DNA of 64,000 bases, taken from assembly GCA_020080175.1 (NCBI GenBank), contig JAGHQL010000123.1, positions 1 through 64,000 of the forward strand. The letters are read 5' to 3'. The notes beneath the pieces were generated by a model. It saw nothing but the letters and a program-made list of their open reading frames with translations, was not told the origin of the DNA and did no database searches. Position 1 is the first letter of the stretch. Every line of letters starts with the position of its first letter. This stretch comes from Glutinoglossum americanum (Eukaryota; Ascomycota; Geoglossomycetes; Geoglossales; Geoglossaceae). Positions 25,443 through 37,789 of the stretch are shown here, in pieces. Position numbers and translations under genes: made by a program.

Positions 25443-27824
25443 TTATCTCAGCAGCCTCCTAACTCCTTTCCCACCCCGGTGCAGGAAGGGACTCGGCATC
25501 TCATCCCTCTCTGGATCCCACACGGCAACCTCTTTCTCTGCCATCTTAGATGCGAGTTTGATCTCGCCACCAGCCATCGTCTGTCGTTTCACAGCGATAT
25601 TCGTTCTTGCAGTAGTAAGTTCGGCGCTATTGTCCCCGCTGGTTCCTAGGACGGATACAGGTCGTCCCCCAGCCCTGGCTTGGGCCAACTCAACAAGCGT
25701 TCGTCCTTTTAACATATTGTTCTTGGTGACGACTTTGTGAATGTCGTCGTTCGTAGTCAACGGGTTGAAGGCAGCTTTCTTAGAGGGCCTTCGTACAGGG
25801 GATCCGCCGTCGTTAGCAGCAACAAGGTTAGCCGAAGACGGGATCCTTGATAACCGACGATTGGGCGAGGTATGTTTCTTCTCGATGAGAACCTCGTTGT
25901 TTGTCGTCTGAGGGGCCCGAAAGTCGGCTTGCGAAGGAAACGAGGTTACCGGCCCTTTTGGTAGCGCAAAAAAGCTATGCTGGCTGTTGGGTCTAGGTAG
26001 CTGCGGCAGTGCTTTCTGGTTAAGCAGATTTGGTCGGGTGGGAGACTTGAAGCTTTTACCAGTAATTGATTTTTGCCGTGTAGGAGATGGGGGTGCGTTT
26101 TCATCTTCCTCCTCGTCATCTGACGGGATTAGAAGACTCGGAGCCCACTTTTGCTCCGCGGCAGCTGCAAAGATATTCCTACCAGATCCGAATCTAGCAC
26201 TAGACCGACGCGGAGAAAGGGACAGCGAAGCAATAGACATCGGCGACGGTTCCCCCATCTGAACATCCATTGGAGAACCGACATACATAGTCTGAGAGCG
26301 ACCGAATGGGGTCCGTGAGCCTTTCTTCTGTAGCTGGGTATGTTGTGGGGCGGGTGACTCTACTGAGAAGCCGCCTATTGACAGACTAGTCAGGTCCGTT
26401 TGTGACGGAAAGTCTGTATCTCCGTTGGTGCTCACGGAAGACGTTGGAATATCAGATTTTCTGTCTGGCAGAGATGGCTGTTTTGCCATACTAAAGCTCT
26501 GCATTCTTCTCTCGGTTTCCACCTCTACCTTTTCCAGTAATTCGATATCATAGTTCTTGCGAAGCCTCTCTACTTCAAGCTGTACTTGGCGGTCAATCTC
26601 CAAACGTGCCTTCACCTCCCATTCGCGTCTGACTGCTTCCTCTACCTCATACCGCAGCCTCTCTTTCCCCGCTTCTATGTTCGCGAGTTTGTCCTCCCAC
26701 TCTTTAAGTTTCTGTAGTGCAAGTTCTTCCTTTGACTTCAATGCTCGGCCGAGCTCAACGACTTCACGCTCTTTTCGCATTAGCTTTACAACTGGCATGT
26801 TCAGTAACTGTGCGGTATCTGGCCTTTTTGTCGGGTTGACCTGTAAGCATTTTGCAATAACGCCCTGCAATTCCGGAGAGTAGAAATGCGGTAATGGAGG
26901 AAACCGCCCGGACTTGATTTTTTCAACCAGGTGGAAGTGGGTCTTTGCGTTGAAAGGGGGCTCCTTGGCGCAAAGCTCGTAGACGATGCATCCCAACGCC
27001 CAAATGTCAGAATGCAACGTGTAGCGCTCCGCAGCACAAATCTCTGGCGACATATAGAATGGTGTGCCAACATAGGTAGATGCGAAGTCATGCGAATGCA
27101 TGATTTTCGAGAGACCAAAGTCACCTAGTTTGACGGAGTTGTCTTCACCGAGAAACACTATGATGGATTGGAGTTAGCGCCCGCCAACTAAACCCTAACG
27201 GGAATAACTATACCATTCTCTGGCTTCAAGTCACGGTGAAGGATCATAACTTGAGTTTTTCCAGCTACGGTCGGTGGCTTGATTTGACCCCCAGTTCCCA
27301 TGAAGTCCATTCCGACCTCTGGAGGGTCCACTCCATAGTGACATCTATAAAGTGCCGTGACAAGTTGTGCAAATATGCTCCATACGAATTCCTCTGTCGC
27401 AACTTTATTCTTTAGCTTTAACTCCCTGATGACACGGCCTAGGTCCCCGTTCCCGCAGTATTCCATGTACAGGTGGAGGTCTTGTGAAGCTTTGAGATGC
27501 TCTCGCTGATAGTACGCGACAATATTCGGGTGACGGAGTGAACTTAGGATCTGGAATTCAGCATGGAGTTGTTCTCTCTCCTTCTGGGACATCCGGATGT
27601 AATTTATTTCCTTGCGACACAGCACCTAGAAGATTAATGGTCAATTGAATTCGACATCCAACAAGTGGGTCGTGGTGAGCTTACTTGGCCATCGCTCTTC
27701 CGCTGGACCTTGCGGATCACACCGAAGGACCCGTGTCCTGGTCGTTGTCAATTCAACTGCTCGCGTTGAAGGGTATTCACAGACACCAACCTATCTTCTC
27801 CAAGATCTCGTAGTCCTCAGACAT
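25443..27824 (-). CDS. nimA: NIMA-family mitotic serine/threonine kinase
   Basis: NIMA promotes entry into mitosis in filamentous fungi. Four exons: 27824-27791, 27737-27685, 27625-27214 and 27157-25443, in phase, giving 737 residues. The kinase domain starts at once: MSEDYEILEKIG, then G-H-G-S-F-G-V (glycine loop 12-18), Lys34 in LCRKEI, catalytic HRDLKPEN at 159-166, DFG at 179-181 and the activation segment STYVGTPFYMSPE. A loop of about 30 residues (from YGVDPPEVG) before the catalytic loop is, as I recall, usual in fungal NIMA kinases. A coiled coil (about 300-400) follows, then a long Ser/Pro-rich tail with CDK-like S/T-P sites. It shares a divergent promoter with UBP6. Confidence 0.95.
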
Positions 27825-28207
27825 ATTTAGAGAACTAATTGCCTTTTTGTTTAGGACGAAAGGCGGAGCACAACAGTTATCGAAAAGCAGTAGAGGACTC
27901 AAGGCCCATTGGTGATTGGAAGAACGAAAGAAGTCTGGAGGCAGTGTACCTGGGGGATTGTCGAAAAGAAGCTCGTGTGTGGCTTGCTCCTAAGTCGTGT
28001 TATGTCAATAATATTGCCCTGGCAACACAACCGAAAACCTGGGCTTTGCAAGAGCCGCAGCATCACGTGATATTAATATTTACCTCTTTGGGCGACTTCC
28101 AAAATCCGAAGTGTTTGCCTCTTTGTGGGAGCATCTTCAGCCCACAACTAACTGTTCCGCACGCCCGAAAGTCTTATTCGAATACCACATAAGCACAAAG
28201 CCTAGCC
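27825..28207. promoter_or_regulatory. Divergent nimA / UBP6 promoter with TCACGTGA box
   Basis: 383 bp lie between the divergent start codons. The palindromic box ATCACGTGAT occurs at about 28064-28073, roughly 135 bp upstream of the UBP6 ATG; CACGTG is the core bound by bHLH factors such as Cbf1. Which gene it controls is unknown. Confidence 0.5.
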
Positions 28208-30143
28208 ATGACGACTATACCAGGTGAGTCTTTTTATGCCTCCGCTCGGGATCGCCCCCGCTGACCACACCGACACAAGTCATCGTCAAGCACTCTGGCA
28301 AACGCCATAATATCGACTTGGACCCTGAATCACCTGCTGAGGTTTTTAAATATCAGCTATACTCTGTCACAGGCGTTGAGCCCGCCCGTCAGAAAATCCT
28401 GGTTAAAGGTGGCCAGCTCAAGGATGACACCGACCTCTCGGCCCTGGGGATTAAACCCGGCCACACATTTATGATGATGGGCACACCTAGCGAGGGTGCT
28501 GCGGATATAATTGCCCAACCCAAAGAGAAAACCCGATTTGTAGAGGACATGACAGACGCAGAGGTGGCAAAATCTGGGGCCGCGATTCCAGCAGGGTTAC
28601 AAAACTTGGGAAATACGTGTTACCTGAACTCTACACTTCAGGCTTTGAGATCTGTGCCGGAGTTGCAAGAAGAGCTCGCAAAGTATAGGCCTTTATCTGA
28701 TGCAGGTCCCGCTTCGGGCGCCGCTTCTAGCTCTTCACTTGCCTCCCTCAGCGCCTTGGGTCTCGGTGGTCTAGGTGGCACGATGGACCTCACGGCCGCA
28801 TTGCGAGACCTGTACAAGCAAATGTCCGAGACGCAGGAGGGATTCCCTCCTCTCATGTTCCTGAATGCTCTCCGAACTGCATTTCCCCAGTTTGCGCAAA
28901 AAGCGAAAAGCCATAATGGGTATGCTCAGCAGGACGCTGAAGAGGCCTGGTCACAGATTGTTTCTCAGCTGCGACAGAAGCTCAAAATCAAGGTTACTCC
29001 GGCTAGCGGTGAATCCTCTACACAAAGTAGCTCCGAGATTTCATTCATCGACAAGTATCTAGCCGGTAAATTCGAAACTATTCTCGAATGTGACGAGCCC
29101 CAGACAAAAGAGCTTGGCGAAGAACCGGTAAAAGGCGAGGATGCATTCTTGAAGCTGGATTGCCACATTTCCACGACCATCAACCACCTTCGAGATGGTA
29201 TCCTCGCTGGCCTTGAGGAGAAAATCGAAAAAGCATCACCCAGTCTTGAACGAAATGCACTCTACACTAAGAAATCTCGCATCTCTAGACTACCGAAATA
29301 TTTAACTGTACACTTTGTTCGCTTCTTCTGGAAGAAGGATGCGCAAAAGAAGGCGAAGATTATGCGCAAGGTGTCATTTCAACATGAATTAGATGTGGTG
29401 GAATTCTGCACTGAAGAGCTAAAGACTCTCTTGGCTCCTGTAAGAGATAAGGTTCGTGAGATTCGGAAAGAAGAACAAGATGATGAAAGAGCACGAAAAC
29501 GACAGAAGCGGATGCAAAAAATTGAACAAGAAGTGAAGATGGAGGAAGCACGCCTAGGCAAACGCCCAACGGATGAGAAGAGTACAGACAGGAAGGAAAC
29601 TTCCAAGACCAAGGCCGGTGGTGCGAGCTCATCAGCTACAGGAGGTGACGTTGAAATGCCCGATGTTGTTTACAAGACAGACGCCGAGGTCGAGGCCGAG
29701 CGTGCTGCATCCATCCTCGCATTGAAGAAAGAACTCGTCGCTTTGGTTGACCCTTCACTGGCGGCAGACGATGGTGGGAACAAATCCGGTCTTTACGAGC
29801 TTAGGGGTGTCATCACGCACCAGGGAGCCAGCGCTGACAGCGGCCACTACACCGCCTACGTCAAGAAAGAAGGCCGCATGGATCCTAAGACCAGCAAGAG
29901 AGGTGAGGAAGACGGGAGCTGGTGGTGGTTCAACGATGATAAAGTCTCGGAGGTGCCGGGAGATAAGATTGAGACTTTGTCTGGGGGCGGTATAACTTCT
30001 CCGTTCCTTCGTCTCCTATATTCACAGCTATCCTATGTTTTTCGATTAACTAACTAATATTTTATTAAATAGGGGAGAGCCATTCCGCACTGATCCTGCT
30101 ATACCGCGCCATCTCATTGCCAACACCCCCCGAGGAGAAATAA
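28208..30143 (+). CDS. UBP6: Proteasome-associated ubiquitin hydrolase Ubp6
   Basis: Ubp6/USP14 removes ubiquitin from substrates docked at the 26S proteasome lid. Three exons: 28208-28223, 28280-29989 and 30073-30143, giving 598 residues. The first exon encodes only five codons; the start MTTIPVIVKHSGK follows the N-terminal ubiquitin-like domain (about 1-80, with KILVKGGQLKDDTDL), which docks on Rpn1. The USP domain begins with GLQNLGNTCYLNS, putting the catalytic Cys at 119; the His box is DSGHYTAYV with His528. Between them is a Lys/Glu-rich insertion (about 390-470). The C-terminal exon restores the ESHSALILLYR end of the USP fold. Length suits the family. Confidence 0.95.
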
Positions 30144-30640
30144 GATAATCAAACCCACTGTCTACCCTCAAATGCGAGGGGGTGAGCCCAAAGAACACAC
30201 CGTTGTACCCCCTTATTGCTCGCATTGCCTAGTAGACTAAGATTATGAATAAAGAAAAAAGCATATTATATTTAGACGTCCCTTGTCGCTAGTGTCTGGT
30301 ACTGAGATAGTTGTGCATTCATGAAGTATCGACGCGGAGACACAGACCACCATCGCAGGCATTTAAGCCATATGTTACATACAGAGTATGTACACAGCCT
30401 CGTAACCTCGCCAACCCGGAACCCACATAACCCTTGGCGGAGGGCCAGGCAATCATGTGTGAATATATACCCCCGGCGGAAGTTATCCATCGCATCATTC
30501 GCGAATTATTCCGCTGCGCCGTCATTCAGACAGCTACGCAGAGAGCGGGGAGGCATTAGCAGCGCAAGCCCCCACCAAATCGCATTACCCAGTTCATCAT
30601 AGAACTCGAGGTACTTGTATACCGAGGGTAATAACGGTGG
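30144..30640. other. Convergent spacer, UBP6 / small membrane protein gene
   Basis: 3' flanks of two convergent genes. Small overlapping frames have no recognisable content. Confidence 0.6.
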
Positions 30641-30964
30641 TCACCTTCCCCCTTCCGTCCTCCCCCTAACCTCCTCAACCCTCTTCAAAATCCCATCTCT
30701 CCTCTCAACAAGCTTCCTTCTCATCCCCAGCAGGGCCTCGAGTTTCTCCTCATCCGGGACTTCGGTCTTTTGGCGATGCGCCTGTTCCGCACAAAAAGCG
30801 CTTAGTCAGGACCAAGGGTTGAGTTGGATGAGGAAGATAGATAGGCATACCTGCTGGACATCCCTCCGCGTTTTCAAGCCTGCGCCATACAATGTGCCCA
30901 TGACTGTAATGGCGGCGACGGAAGCTGTGAGGATTAATCGGCGGAGTTTGGGGTTAGTGGACAT
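30641..30964 (-). CDS. Small single-span membrane protein (84 aa), unknown function
   Basis: Two exons, 30964-30851 and 30781-30641, join in phase 0 across a 69-bp GT-AG intron. The protein starts MSTNPKLRRLILTASVAA, has one hydrophobic span (about 10-28), then KTRRDVQQ and a charged C-terminal helix rich in Glu, Arg and Lys ending RTEGGR. The layout (short basic N-terminus, one span, amphipathic or coiled-coil tail) is seen in small fungal mitochondrial inner-membrane proteins, but I cannot name it. The clean intron and codon phase argue for a real gene. An upstream in-frame Met (31024) exists, but the MSTNP start fits a small membrane protein better. Confidence 0.7.
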
Positions 30965-31422
30965 TTTTCTTTCGAGTCGGGGATAGGTTAGTTGAAAATG
31001 CTTGAGAGGGAGAGAAAGGCGCAACTAACGAACCAATAAAACCCTTCATTAGAGAATCAATCCATAGGCGATAAAAACTTCGAATCTTAAAAATCCATGT
31101 AAGCACCCTAAAGGGTGAATGACTATAAGTGGGTTTCATATTTTTATTTTTTTAATCTAGAAGAGGCCGACTAGTATTGTAATATACATGCAAGGATATG
31201 AGCAATCCAAGGTTGAACGTCCAATGGAAAAAAAAGTTGAAATAAAATACTTTCCAGTAGAAAAGAATCATATCAAAAATACAGCCCAAAGGGCAGGTCC
31301 GAGTCCAAAACCAAGAGCACTCAGTATCCTAGTCCGACCTCTCGAGTTTCAACGCCATGACCAGGTGAGATCCTACCCATATAACAAACTCCTATCAATC
31401 CAATGTTTGTGAGGGGAAGAAT
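30965..31422. other. Spacer between two minus-strand genes
   Basis: Contains the 3' end of MTC5 and the promoter of the 84-aa membrane protein. A/T-rich, with no feature recognised. Confidence 0.55.
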
Positions 31423-34400
31423 TCATCCGCGTAAAGGGATAGTCTTCGTTCTCCCACCGTTGAACAGTACGCGGCTCAGCCCTCTTTCCAATCCGCCCCA
31501 ATCCTCTAAACCTATATCTTCCCACTCCATAATTCCTCGCTCTTTCTCCCTTGTGGCCCCATTGATAGAACTCCAAGGTCTGAGGTCCTCCGGCTCTACG
31601 ACCGCATCGAATCTACACAGGCATTCACAGCCCATAGGGCAACCGACCTCGCTCTTTACAAACCACCGGCGATGGCAGTTTGAATGTGCTGCGTGGCCGC
31701 AGCTTAGGCATGGGGCATACAAGCCCTGAATGACCTCCTTGCATACGCTACATTGCATCATACTCTGTTCGGTCTCACATAACTCGCACTCTCCGCTTGC
31801 CCCTCCGGCATGTGTGCCCTCTAGGGGGGACTCACACTTGATGCAATGCCCACCAAGGTCAAGCCCAGGCCATATGTGGGTCATGGCAGCATCGGCCTTC
31901 CTTCTCCCAAGAGAGATCAGGCCCTCACCTTCTATCTCCTCACTAAAATAACCTTTCAGTCCGTTGAACTTCAGAATCTCGAGTCGCTGGAGTTGCAAAT
32001 TCCAGATGTATAACAGTTCCGCATAGGACTCTCTATATCCTTTGTACCTCAAACTCTTCTTAGGGTCGAGTAATGGTACGCTAACACAACCTTCGTCATC
32101 AAACATATTTTGATTTTTCATTGTGATCCGGATCCTAGGTTCCTTAACTTCGCCTTCCTCAGCCTCGTCGCTCGAATAAGTGGCGTTCGAACTGGTTGCC
32201 ATTTCTCTGGCCCCAGGACCAAAAACCGTGTTTGCACCCCACGTAACGCCGCCAGGGGCAATATTTCCGAGCATATTTTCTACTGGACTTACTTTCTTCT
32301 TCTCCATTGGGGGGGAAGAGCTCAGGGTGTTAGTGTAGGGCCGCGAGATATTGGTAGCGAGATTCGTCGTGGAGTTGGTGCGTTTTGACATGTGCTGTTC
32401 CGGTGAATTTGAAAGGCTTTGGCTGTGCAACTCGTTCAGGTCACCGCTTGTGCGCGGTGGTTTGGAAATAAGGGGTGGTGTGGTTCCAGTCGAGTAAGGT
32501 GTGACCGGATCACTGCCCCAAAGGCCGTTGGAGGACCCAACGGAGCCATGAGTGCCGATGGGGGTTGTTGACGGTCTGGGGGAAGGCGGAACGGAAAACG
32601 TAGGTTGGTATAGGCTCCACGCAACGTCTGCAGATGGAAAATAGTCTAGAGAAAAGGCAGGACTTTTCATTGACATGGGTATCGCCTGGACACATTAGCG
32701 TGGTTGACTGAGGTTGGGGAAAGGAAATTTCGTACATGCTGTGCAAGTCGCATCATGGCGTTTGACACGCCTTCCTTCGCAGCTGGCTCACTGAAGACGC
32801 TTGCCAGCATTGCTAACATTTGGATGTTTGCCTGCCGCTCGAAGTACTGAAACCTGGTATTGCCATAAGTTTTAACTCCCAGGAGGTTTCTTGTAACGTG
32901 CTCACAATGCATCGATGAACCACCTTCCACCAAGTGGGTGTCTCCCCCATTTCACTCGCCCCATGAGGCCGGTGTTGTCGATTCCCTCTTCGAATTCAAG
33001 GTGCAGTCCGCTATCCCGCCTCCTTACTGTGTCAGCCGCTCGCCGTGCAATAACGAGGATAGGTTCTCGACGATGAGGCTGGGGCATGATCTCTAGCGGC
33101 ACCTCATTATGTAGGATCAGCCTAGCAAACTCCCATACGTCCACTAGATCCTGGGCGCCATGCTTTGCAGCTACCCTAGCATTATGTGCACATACGTCCG
33201 GTCCATTACCATAAATAGTGTATTCTTCCGCTAATTCTTTCTTTGCAGGCAAGAGATACTCGAAGCTATGGATAGAGATAGTGTTCTTCGGCTTCATCGC
33301 AACTGTTTTGTTGTTTGCTGTGCCAGTGCCTCCAGAGCGCTGTGATCGGTCGGTAGACTGTGTCCGCCGAAAGCGCTTCCCAATGATTGGGTGATTGCGC
33401 CATGCCGGGGATACGTTGTACCTAGCTGGGAGACCGGGATCACTATCAGAAAAACCCGAAGATCCAGAGGAAGACGCAAAGGAGTCATCGGATGAGTCGT
33501 ATCCATCCTCTTCTGTCCCGTCAATGGATGCAAGCTTTCGTTTTGGACCTGGAGACCCCGCGTGGAGACGCCCAAAACCCTCAAATATCTTGCCTCGGGA
33601 GGAGCGGTCTGTATCTTTAAGTACTAGTGCACTGAGCAAAGACTTTGTCTTGTCTTCCTTCGGGGGAAAAAAGCAGACGAGTTTGCCAGTCACAGAGAAT
33701 GATGCTCCACAGGCTTTGGGTAATGGAACATTAGCGTTTTTGTTTACCGCTCCGAACAGTCCAATCCCCAACATATCTAGGTCTTGCGAATGAGACCCGG
33801 AGGGGTCAGCAGCAAGTCCTTCTTCATCGCTCGAGCTATCATCCACTTCAATCTCCGCCCCGCTGATTCGGTCATGTTCGTCTCTAAGCCACGCAGTGCT
33901 GTCTTCCAGTCCTCGCTCACCTAAAAGATAGCACAAGACTGCTTCTAGACAACCCCTCTTTCTTGAAGCGTAGCCGTCTGCTATGGCATGGAGATCACGG
34001 TAGACTATCTCTAAAGCCTCATCGGATATCGAGGTAGTCTTCTCAAGCTTGAATTCCGGCGCAGAGGTTTCCGGATAATCGGCTGGAAACTTAATTTCTA
34101 ATTGGATGTAAACCGGCTTCTTCCCAGCACCCCACGGTCCATTCATAGACACGGTTGCCGTTCGGTTCATGATACTGACTTCCTCAAATGCAGCTTTGCT
34201 GAATTTAGCGCCCACATGCGTTATCTCATCTACAAGGCTCTCAGGAGCATCCCAAGTTGCGCTTGAAGGTGTGTGTGGAGACATGAGAGGGGGCCTCCCA
34301 TGCATGCTCCCGTGTCGGCCCAAGCCCAGTTCGGGTAATCGTTTCCCTATCTTGACACCTTTCATCCATGATATTGGATTTATCTCCTTCCGAACGGTTC

Positions 34401-35771
34401 TCCTAGCTTGCATTCCCACCCCAGCCCGTCCCTCTAACCATCCCCTAGTGGGGGGATACGGTGGTTTGGCCATGGCGGCGCCAAGAGCTCCGCGCAATGT
34501 ACCGCCAATTCCTTGTTCGCCTGTGAAATGTAACTCTGACGGTGGATTTGTTTGATTGCTTTGACCTGGCTTTGCCGTTTCATCTCGGAAGGTCCTGTAG
34601 GCCGCGTTTCTACGAGTGACCGCCAACCCTTTGCGTACCTCTTTTCCTTTCACGTAACCAACCTCCGCCAAGATCTTCTCACTAACTCTATGTAGGCGCA
34701 GATCGCGATCCATTCCCCAAGAGACAAGATGGAACTCTCGATTGTCGATACCATCATCTATATTTCCTCTCGGCCTCCATAAAACTTCTTTGACCTGGTC
34801 TTGATGCCCATGAAACTTATGCACCGGCTCCACCTCGCCATCAACAGGTGTGCCTGCACCAAGCCGGCGATCATAAAGATGTAAATCGTTATTTTCCCGT
34901 TGCGGCATAGCAAGGAGCCCTGTCCCGAACGGAGTATGCCTAGCCCGCCACACAGGAAATGGTGTCCTGATAACTCGTTCTGGTGTGTCTTTAGGATTGG
35001 AATAATCCCAGAATTTCACAGTCTTATCAAGTGAGCATGTAACGACAGCAGTGGGTCTTGTTCGGTTCCAGTCTAGGCCATATATCTTCGTTTCATGTGC
35101 ATCGATAGACCTTAGTGGGTATGCGCCCTTTCTCTTATCCCAAATCCGCAAGTACCTATCGTGTGAGGACGCAACAATGTTGGAGTCCTGACGATTCCAT
35201 TTAACTTGCGTCGCTCCAGCAAACCAGTCACAAAATGACATTGCCGGCCTTGCTGGACGCCTAAGGTCCCAGCAATGTACGAAACTATCCACAGCACATG
35301 TCACCAGTAAGTCTGGCTCATGAGCGGAGAAGTTGATATCCGTGATAGCTCGCGTGTGAGCGTGTAGGACGTGCTCTATTGGGCTGTGTGACGAAGCGGC
35401 AAGATTCCATACAAGAGCCTTTTGGTTCGAGGTACTCACTACCCAGAAGTCTCGAGCAGGGAACGGGGACCATTGCACGTCCGCAACCTCCCAGGCTGTA
35501 AGATGAGGAAGGTGCCGTGGTTGCTCATATGGAGAGTCTAAGTCAACAATGTGGAGACCTTGACGCCTAGCCAGAATGTGCCATGTCAGTGATATCTACT
35601 AGAAATAGCTATAGTTGGCATTCGGAGCACTAACGATGCAAGCACGACATCACGACCGCAAGGTGAAATTGACATCGACCCCACGGGCTGATCTACTCTT
35701 ATTGACATGTCCACATTGAAGGTTGTACTATCAAAAGCTGACGCGAGCGTGTTCTGCGTTTCCGACTCCAT
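31423..35771 (-). CDS. MTC5: Mtc5/Sea3 (WDR59 homologue), SEA complex subunit
   Basis: WDR59/Mtc5 belongs to the SEACAT (GATOR2) arm at the vacuole, which controls TORC1 in response to amino acids. Four exons: 35771-35635, 35566-32906, 32853-32736 and 32685-31423, giving 1392 residues; an upstream in-frame Met (35810) would add 13. The N-terminal WD40 propeller (about 50-340) has repeats such as HLVTCAVDSFVHCWDLR-like units. An RWD domain follows (about 440-540: INRTATVSMNGPWG, KFPADYPETSAPEF). The middle is Ser-rich and acidic. The C-terminus has a Cys/His zinc-binding module (about 1255-1330: CIKCESP, CELCETE, CSVCKEV, CLSCGHAAHSNCH). The domain order is diagnostic. It is divergent from UBC13. 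Confidence 0.93.
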
Positions 35772-36457
35772 CTTGACAATCCGTAGGCAAACGTAGATAT
35801 CTCCCTTCAATGCACGGACGGACCTGCCTGTCGCCCATCCAGGCCCGGCAAGTGCTCAGTAACGCGATTATGGTGGCTAACCGGAATTATTCAAACAGCC
35901 TCGACTATCATGGTGTGAGGGCGTCCGGAGACCGCAACAAGATGCCAAAAACGATGGCCGGGAAGCAAGAATGGGTAAATGAGACTGTCGAGGCGCGACT
36001 ACTGATATATCCGTCGAGTATTATTCATTGACCAAAGTTTTTTGCAATCCGGTATCTGAGGTCAGAGCAGATAGTGCTCTTAGCAGCCACAGACATGAGA
36101 ATAAAAGGATAGATATATTTCAATCTTATATGAGTCCGAAAATATTCTAACAGCCCTGTACTTTGGTCTGTACCTTTCGCATCCTGCGACCGGGTAACCG
36201 CATGTTACACGATCCACGTGCTCTTTGCGGGGTGCATTTCATGAGAACAAAACAACCCCACTGTCTTGCTAAGCTTGTTGAGCCTTGTCTATATTTGCTC
36301 AGCATCTCTGATTCTGAAGCTTCACCTGCGTCAAAAGCCACGAACTGAAAATAGGTTCTGAGCTAGTCTCGTCCGAACCCTTCTAGTTTGACTTCGTGGG
36401 CGATTCCGCCCAAACAGACCCTTTCAAAATCCCTCCTAACTTCACATTAAAGTCAGC
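35772..36457. promoter_or_regulatory. Divergent MTC5 / UBC13 promoter region
   Basis: 686 bp between divergent start codons. A CACGTG core occurs at about 36214-36219. No other recognisable element. Confidence 0.45.
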
Positions 36458-37109
36458 ATGGCTTTACCGAAGAGAATCATCAAAGAGACGGAACGCCTAA
36501 TGGCCGAACCGTACGTATTCATTATCTATTGTGTATAGCTACTCTTCCCAGCCCTCCGTCTTTTCTATAAGCTGATAGATAAGCAAAAGAGTCCCAGGAA
36601 TCAGTGCAGTCCCTCATGAAGACAACCTCAGATACTTCGACGTATCGATCCACGGGCCATCACAGTCTCCGTACGAAGGTGAGTTTAAGGGGTGAACCTA
36701 TTAGGCGTACTTCCAATGAGCTAACGAGTGGTTGTTGTCTCAGGCGGCATCTTCAAACTCGAACTCTTCCTTCCTGACGACTATCCTATGACTCCTCCTA
36801 AGATACGCTTCCTCACAAAGATCTATCACCCAAATATTGATAAGCTGGGTCGTATTTGCCTCGATGTTCTCAAGAGTAAGTCGAACTTCAAGATTAACAG
36901 GTCCACTAGACTTGCTGGCTGACCATCAAACAGGTAACTGGTCCCCCGCCCTTCAGATTCGGACGATTCTGCTCTCGATTCAAGCCTTGTTGGGCGCGCC
37001 GAACCCCGATGACCCCTTGGCCAATGATGTAGCGCAGAGGTGGAAGGAAGATGAGCCTGCAGCAATCGAGACAGCAAGGGAATGGACGCGAACACACGCC
37101 ATCGCATAA
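36458..37109 (+). CDS. UBC13: Ubiquitin-conjugating enzyme E2 N (Ubc13)
   Basis: Ubc13 pairs with an Mms2-type variant E2 to build K63-linked ubiquitin chains, chiefly on PCNA in post-replication repair. Four exons: 36458-36510, 36590-36678, 36744-36875 and 36934-37109, giving 149 residues, the usual length. The sequence starts [15 protein letters not shown]. It includes [20 protein letters not shown] and [13 protein letters not shown] with catalytic Cys86. The C-terminal part [15 protein letters not shown] is typical of Ubc13. All four splice junctions are GT-AG and restore conserved sequence. Confidence 0.97.
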
Positions 37110-37789
37110 ATAGGTGTCGGGCATGGCTCTGGGGACGGCTAGTGATTCTGGCCTGGGGCGCAAGGTCGTGTCCAATAGAAGGGAGTTATATTTCCTTAAT
37201 TGTCCCACGAATCTTTAACCGTGCCTCTCTTGTCTACCGTGAGCATATCGATGGTTTAAGCAAATAGATCGCCAAATCTCGTGTCGCTCTATAGCAAGTT
37301 ACGCCAACATGTGAACACCTATGTTTTTTTCGTAATAAGTTTCCTTTACTAGGTGGACTTAGAAACCACACTTACAATGGCGACACTGTTAGGAACGCTG
37401 GAATAGGGAGACCTATTAAAGTACACGATTGAAGAGGCATTTGCGCAGTCCCCCATCCCCCATCCCCCCTCTTTTCCTATTAATATCCTAAGGCTATTGT
37501 GTTTTTTACGTGCATATAATGTAACAATGCTTCCTAGTCGCGACAGAAAGCCTCACCAGATTTTCACCCCGGACGGAAAGGGGAGTTCTTGGACACGAAA
37601 CGAGAACTTCCATCCCCCGACGGTTCATGATAGAGGGACTACGAGCGAATATGATGATGCATGCAATAGCTTGACTTGCGCACCCTATCTCCTTTTTAGA
37701 TACCTCCATGACTCGGCTAGCTCCAAGCAAGATACTAGCCCTACTGTCTATTTTGGAGACTCTGTTGCAGGTTTATCGAGAGCTCCGAG
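37110..37789. other. Spacer, UBC13 to Cys-rich orphan gene
   Basis: No gene recognised. A frame at 37497-37877 overlaps the start of the next gene in another phase and looks like a shadow. A C-rich tract occurs at about 37449-37471. Confidence 0.5.
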
